Source of the DNA: Microbacteriaceae bacterium
GTDB lineage: Bacteria > Actinomycetota > Actinomycetes > Actinomycetales > Microbacteriaceae
Direction: 5' to 3'
Assembly: GCA_030840185.1 (NCBI GenBank)
Contig: JAUZFY010000102.1
Location: forward strand, 1-15,330
DNA length: 15,330 nucleotides
The notes beneath the pieces were generated by a model. It saw nothing but the letters and a program-made list of their open reading frames with translations. It ran no database searches and was not told where the DNA came from. The number at the start of each line of letters is the position of its first letter. Within the stretch, counting starts at the first letter, position 1. This document shows, piece after piece, positions 14,193 through 15,330 of the stretch. Position numbers and translations under genes: made by a program.

Positions 14193-14483
14193 GTGACCAT
14201 CGACCGGCCGGCAAGACGCCTCACTCTCACGAGCGTCATCCCCGTATGGCTGATTTCGGTAGTCGGAGCGGTGATCGTCGGGATTTTGGCCCCGGTCGGT
14301 CAGTACCTCACCTGGCTGCCCATCGTGTTTGCCGTCGGCATCTTCGCTACCTTCTGCATCCAGCTCGCGATCGTGCAGAAGGAGGGCCTCGTCAACCGGG
14401 TCGCGACGTGCCTGTCCGGATCCGCCGTCATCCTGATCCTCGCGACGATCGTGCTCGGCGGCATTCAACTGCTCAGCCGTTAG
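14193..14483 (+). CDS. Small integral membrane protein, three predicted helices
   Basis: A 96-residue protein with a short positive N-terminus (TIDRPARR) and three hydrophobic spans at about 14-34, 40-61 and 74-93, joined by a basic/acidic turn VQKEGLVNR (61-69). There are no catalytic motifs. It is divergent from glnR across 76 bases and is followed 23 bases later by a 36-residue membrane protein and then a nitrobindin-like gene, all on the plus strand. Similar small membrane proteins beside glnR seem familiar from Microbacteriaceae, but I cannot name a family. GTG 14193 is preferred for its promoter spacing; an in-frame GTG at 14178 would add five residues. Confidence 0.78.
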   Translation: MTIDRPARRLTLTSVIPVWLISVVGAVIVGILAPVGQYLTWLPIVFAVGIFATFCIQLAIVQKEGLVNRVATCLSGSAVILILATIVLGGIQLLSR

Positions 14484-14494
14484 AATCCGCGACA

Positions 14495-14500
14495 TAGAAT
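14495..14500 (+). promoter_or_regulatory. -10 box for the 36-residue gene, leaderless arrangement
   Basis: TAGAAT, a strong -10 match, is followed by exactly six bases and ATG 14507. No ribosome site is present. This is the clearest leaderless signal in the window. No -35 box is obvious. Confidence 0.5.
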
Positions 14501-14506
14501 ATTGGT

Positions 14507-14617
14507 ATGTACCTCGGTCTAGAGCTGTTCTTCATCGGCCTGCTGATCCTCGCCACACTCGCGATCGGCTATGTCTCCGTGGTAGTGCTATTCAACCTTT
14601 TCCGTGGCCAACGCTGA
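14507..14617 (+). CDS. 36-residue single-span membrane protein
   Basis: The frame ATG 14507 to TGA 14615-14617 encodes MYLGLELFFIGLLILATLAI (1-20), continues as GYVSVVVLFNLF and ends RGQR. It is one hydrophobic helix of about 27 residues with a positive tail, so by the positive-inside rule the C-terminus should face the cytoplasm. The TAGAAT box at leaderless spacing, codons mostly ending in G or C and the clear protein-like pattern argue that it is a true gene although it is very short. It lies 23 bases after the previous membrane protein and 52 bases before the nitrobindin-like gene, so all three may share transcripts. Function unknown; such peptides often tune larger membrane partners. Confidence 0.6.
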   Translation: MYLGLELFFIGLLILATLAIGYVSVVVLFNLFRGQR

Positions 14618-14669
14618 CCCAATGGCACTGGGCAGCGCGAGGCCCCCTCGACTCCGGTGGTTGTAGAAC

Positions 14670-15290
14670 ATGATCGAACTCGACGCAAACCTTCCGGCTG
14701 AACTCGTGCCCCTCTCGTGGCTCATCGGCGTGTGGGAGGGCACCGGAGTCGTCAACTACGCCGTCGGCGACGACATCCGCAACTACGAGTTCGGGCAGCG
14801 AATGAGCTTCACCCACGACGGACTTCCGCACCTGAACTACACGTCTTACACGTGGCTGCTCAACTCTTCGACGAGTTCGGGGCAGGCGATAGAGTCGCAG
14901 CCGCTCGCAACCGAAACCGGGTACTGGAGGCTCAGCCGCCCGGCCACCGACGGCGATCCCGGACCCGGAATGCTTCCCGGCGTCGGCATCCAGCCGTTCA
15001 CCACGACTCGTTCGGTAGAGGCCTTGCGCAACGCCTCCGACGGCTTCGACATCGAGGTCTCGATTCTGCACCCGGGCGGGGTCAGCGAACTCTACGTCGG
15101 TCAGGTGAAGGGCCCGCGCATCGACCTGGCGACGGATGCCGTCATGCGGTCGATCACGTCAAAGGAGCACACCGCGTCCACTCGCATCTACGGGCTCGTC
15201 GAGAACCACATGCTGTGGGCGTGGGATCTCGCCGCGCTCGGTCAGGAACTGGCAACCCATGCCTCCGGCAGACTTGCCCGCCTTGAGTGA
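14670..15290 (+). CDS. Nitrobindin / FABP-like heme-binding domain protein
   Basis: A 206-residue beta-barrel protein of the THAP4/nitrobindin family. The hallmark GxWxGxG appears as GVWEGTG (20-26) after PLSWLIG. Further barrel strands show as RMSFTHDGLPHLNYTSYTWL (44-63), TETGYWRLSRPA (81-92), FDIEVSILHPGGVSELYVGQ (126-145) and HMLWAWDLAALGQ (180-192). A histidine at 197, nine residues from the end, sits where nitrobindins carry the heme-iron ligand. Bacterial nitrobindins bind ferric heme and can convert peroxynitrite to nitrate; the Rv0813c-type branch has been called fatty-acid-binding-like, and which applies here is unclear. An insertion rich in Asp/Gly/Pro (93-105) is unusual. The ATG has only a weak GGTGG upstream. 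Confidence 0.88.
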   Translation: MIELDANLPAELVPLSWLIGVWEGTGVVNYAVGDDIRNYEFGQRMSFTHDGLPHLNYTSYTWLLNSSTSSGQAIESQPLATETGYWRLSRPATDGDPGPGMLPGVGIQPFTTTRSVEALRNASDGFDIEVSILHPGGVSELYVGQVKGPRIDLATDAVMRSITSKEHTASTRIYGLVENHMLWAWDLAALGQELATHASGRLARLE

Positions 15291-15330
15291 GCTCGCCGCT
15301 CGGCCCGGCGCAGTCGACGGCGTCGGATCG
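15259..15330 (+). CDS. 5' start of a gene cut by the right edge, possibly YgfZ-type folate-binding protein
   Basis: From ATG 15259 an open frame of 24 codons reaches the edge: MPPADLPALSELAARPGAVD, then GVGS. It overlaps the nitrobindin-like gene by 32 bases in another frame; TTG 15283, whose overlap is only 8 bases, is an alternative start. The stretch LAARPGAVDGVG resembles the beginning of actinobacterial YgfZ/GcvT-like proteins (iron-sulfur cluster repair), which in my memory often follow this gene. Too short to be sure. Confidence 0.4.
   Translation, partial: MPPADLPALSELAARPGAVDGVGS

Overview
The window is a high-GC actinobacterial chromosome segment, most likely from a mycothiol-making member of the Microbacteriales. 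The evidence is high GC at third codon positions, GTG and TTG starts, a MshD mycothiol synthase, an atypical OmpR-type regulator matching GlnR, a SigK/RskA pair and a Nudix plus histidine-phosphatase MutT1 beside Ppk. The order nitrobindin-like, small membrane proteins, glnR, mshD, ppk, mutT1, pstSCAB resembles, from memory, gene neighbourhoods in mycobacteria and Streptomyces, so this part is an old conserved backbone and not a recent island. No phage, CRISPR array, insertion sequence or recognisable defence system was found.

Layout. 1-147 (minus): start of a cut-off gene. 273-905 (minus): small lipoprotein. 1080-1523 (minus) and 1617-2081 (plus): a divergent rhodanese/Lrp-AsnC pair with inverted repeats in the shared control region. 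2172-2333: N-terminal remnant of an ECF sigma factor. 2388-2460 (minus): tRNA-Lys(TTT). 2535-3164: conserved-looking unknown protein. 3205-3302: a strongly base-paired intergenic element. 3402-4825: sigK-rskA, translationally coupled. 4835-9080 (minus): pstSCAB phosphate transporter with a PHO-box-like repeat upstream of pstS and two strong hairpins around the pstC start. 9252-12376 (minus): ppk-mutT1. 12493-12568: a long inverted repeat. 12613-14116 (minus): glnR-mshD. 14193-15290 (plus): two small membrane proteins and a nitrobindin/FABP-like protein, then the start of a cut-off gene that may be the YgfZ-type folate-binding protein.

How the genes fit together. PstSCAB imports phosphate; Ppk stores it as polyphosphate; MutT1 cleans oxidised nucleotides and may act on polyphosphorylated nucleosides; GlnR is the nitrogen regulator and is co-transcribed with the last mycothiol enzyme. 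So phosphate supply, phosphate storage, nitrogen control and thiol redox sit side by side. phoU is not next to pstB. Many genes here appear to be leaderless: a -10-like hexamer lies exactly 6 (once 7) bases before the start codon of six genes.

The items best worth follow-up are the structured element at 3205-3302, the paired hairpins at pstC, the inverted repeat between mshD and ppk, the identical GTGGGATGAT start signal of lrp and ppk, and the 36-residue membrane protein at 14507.
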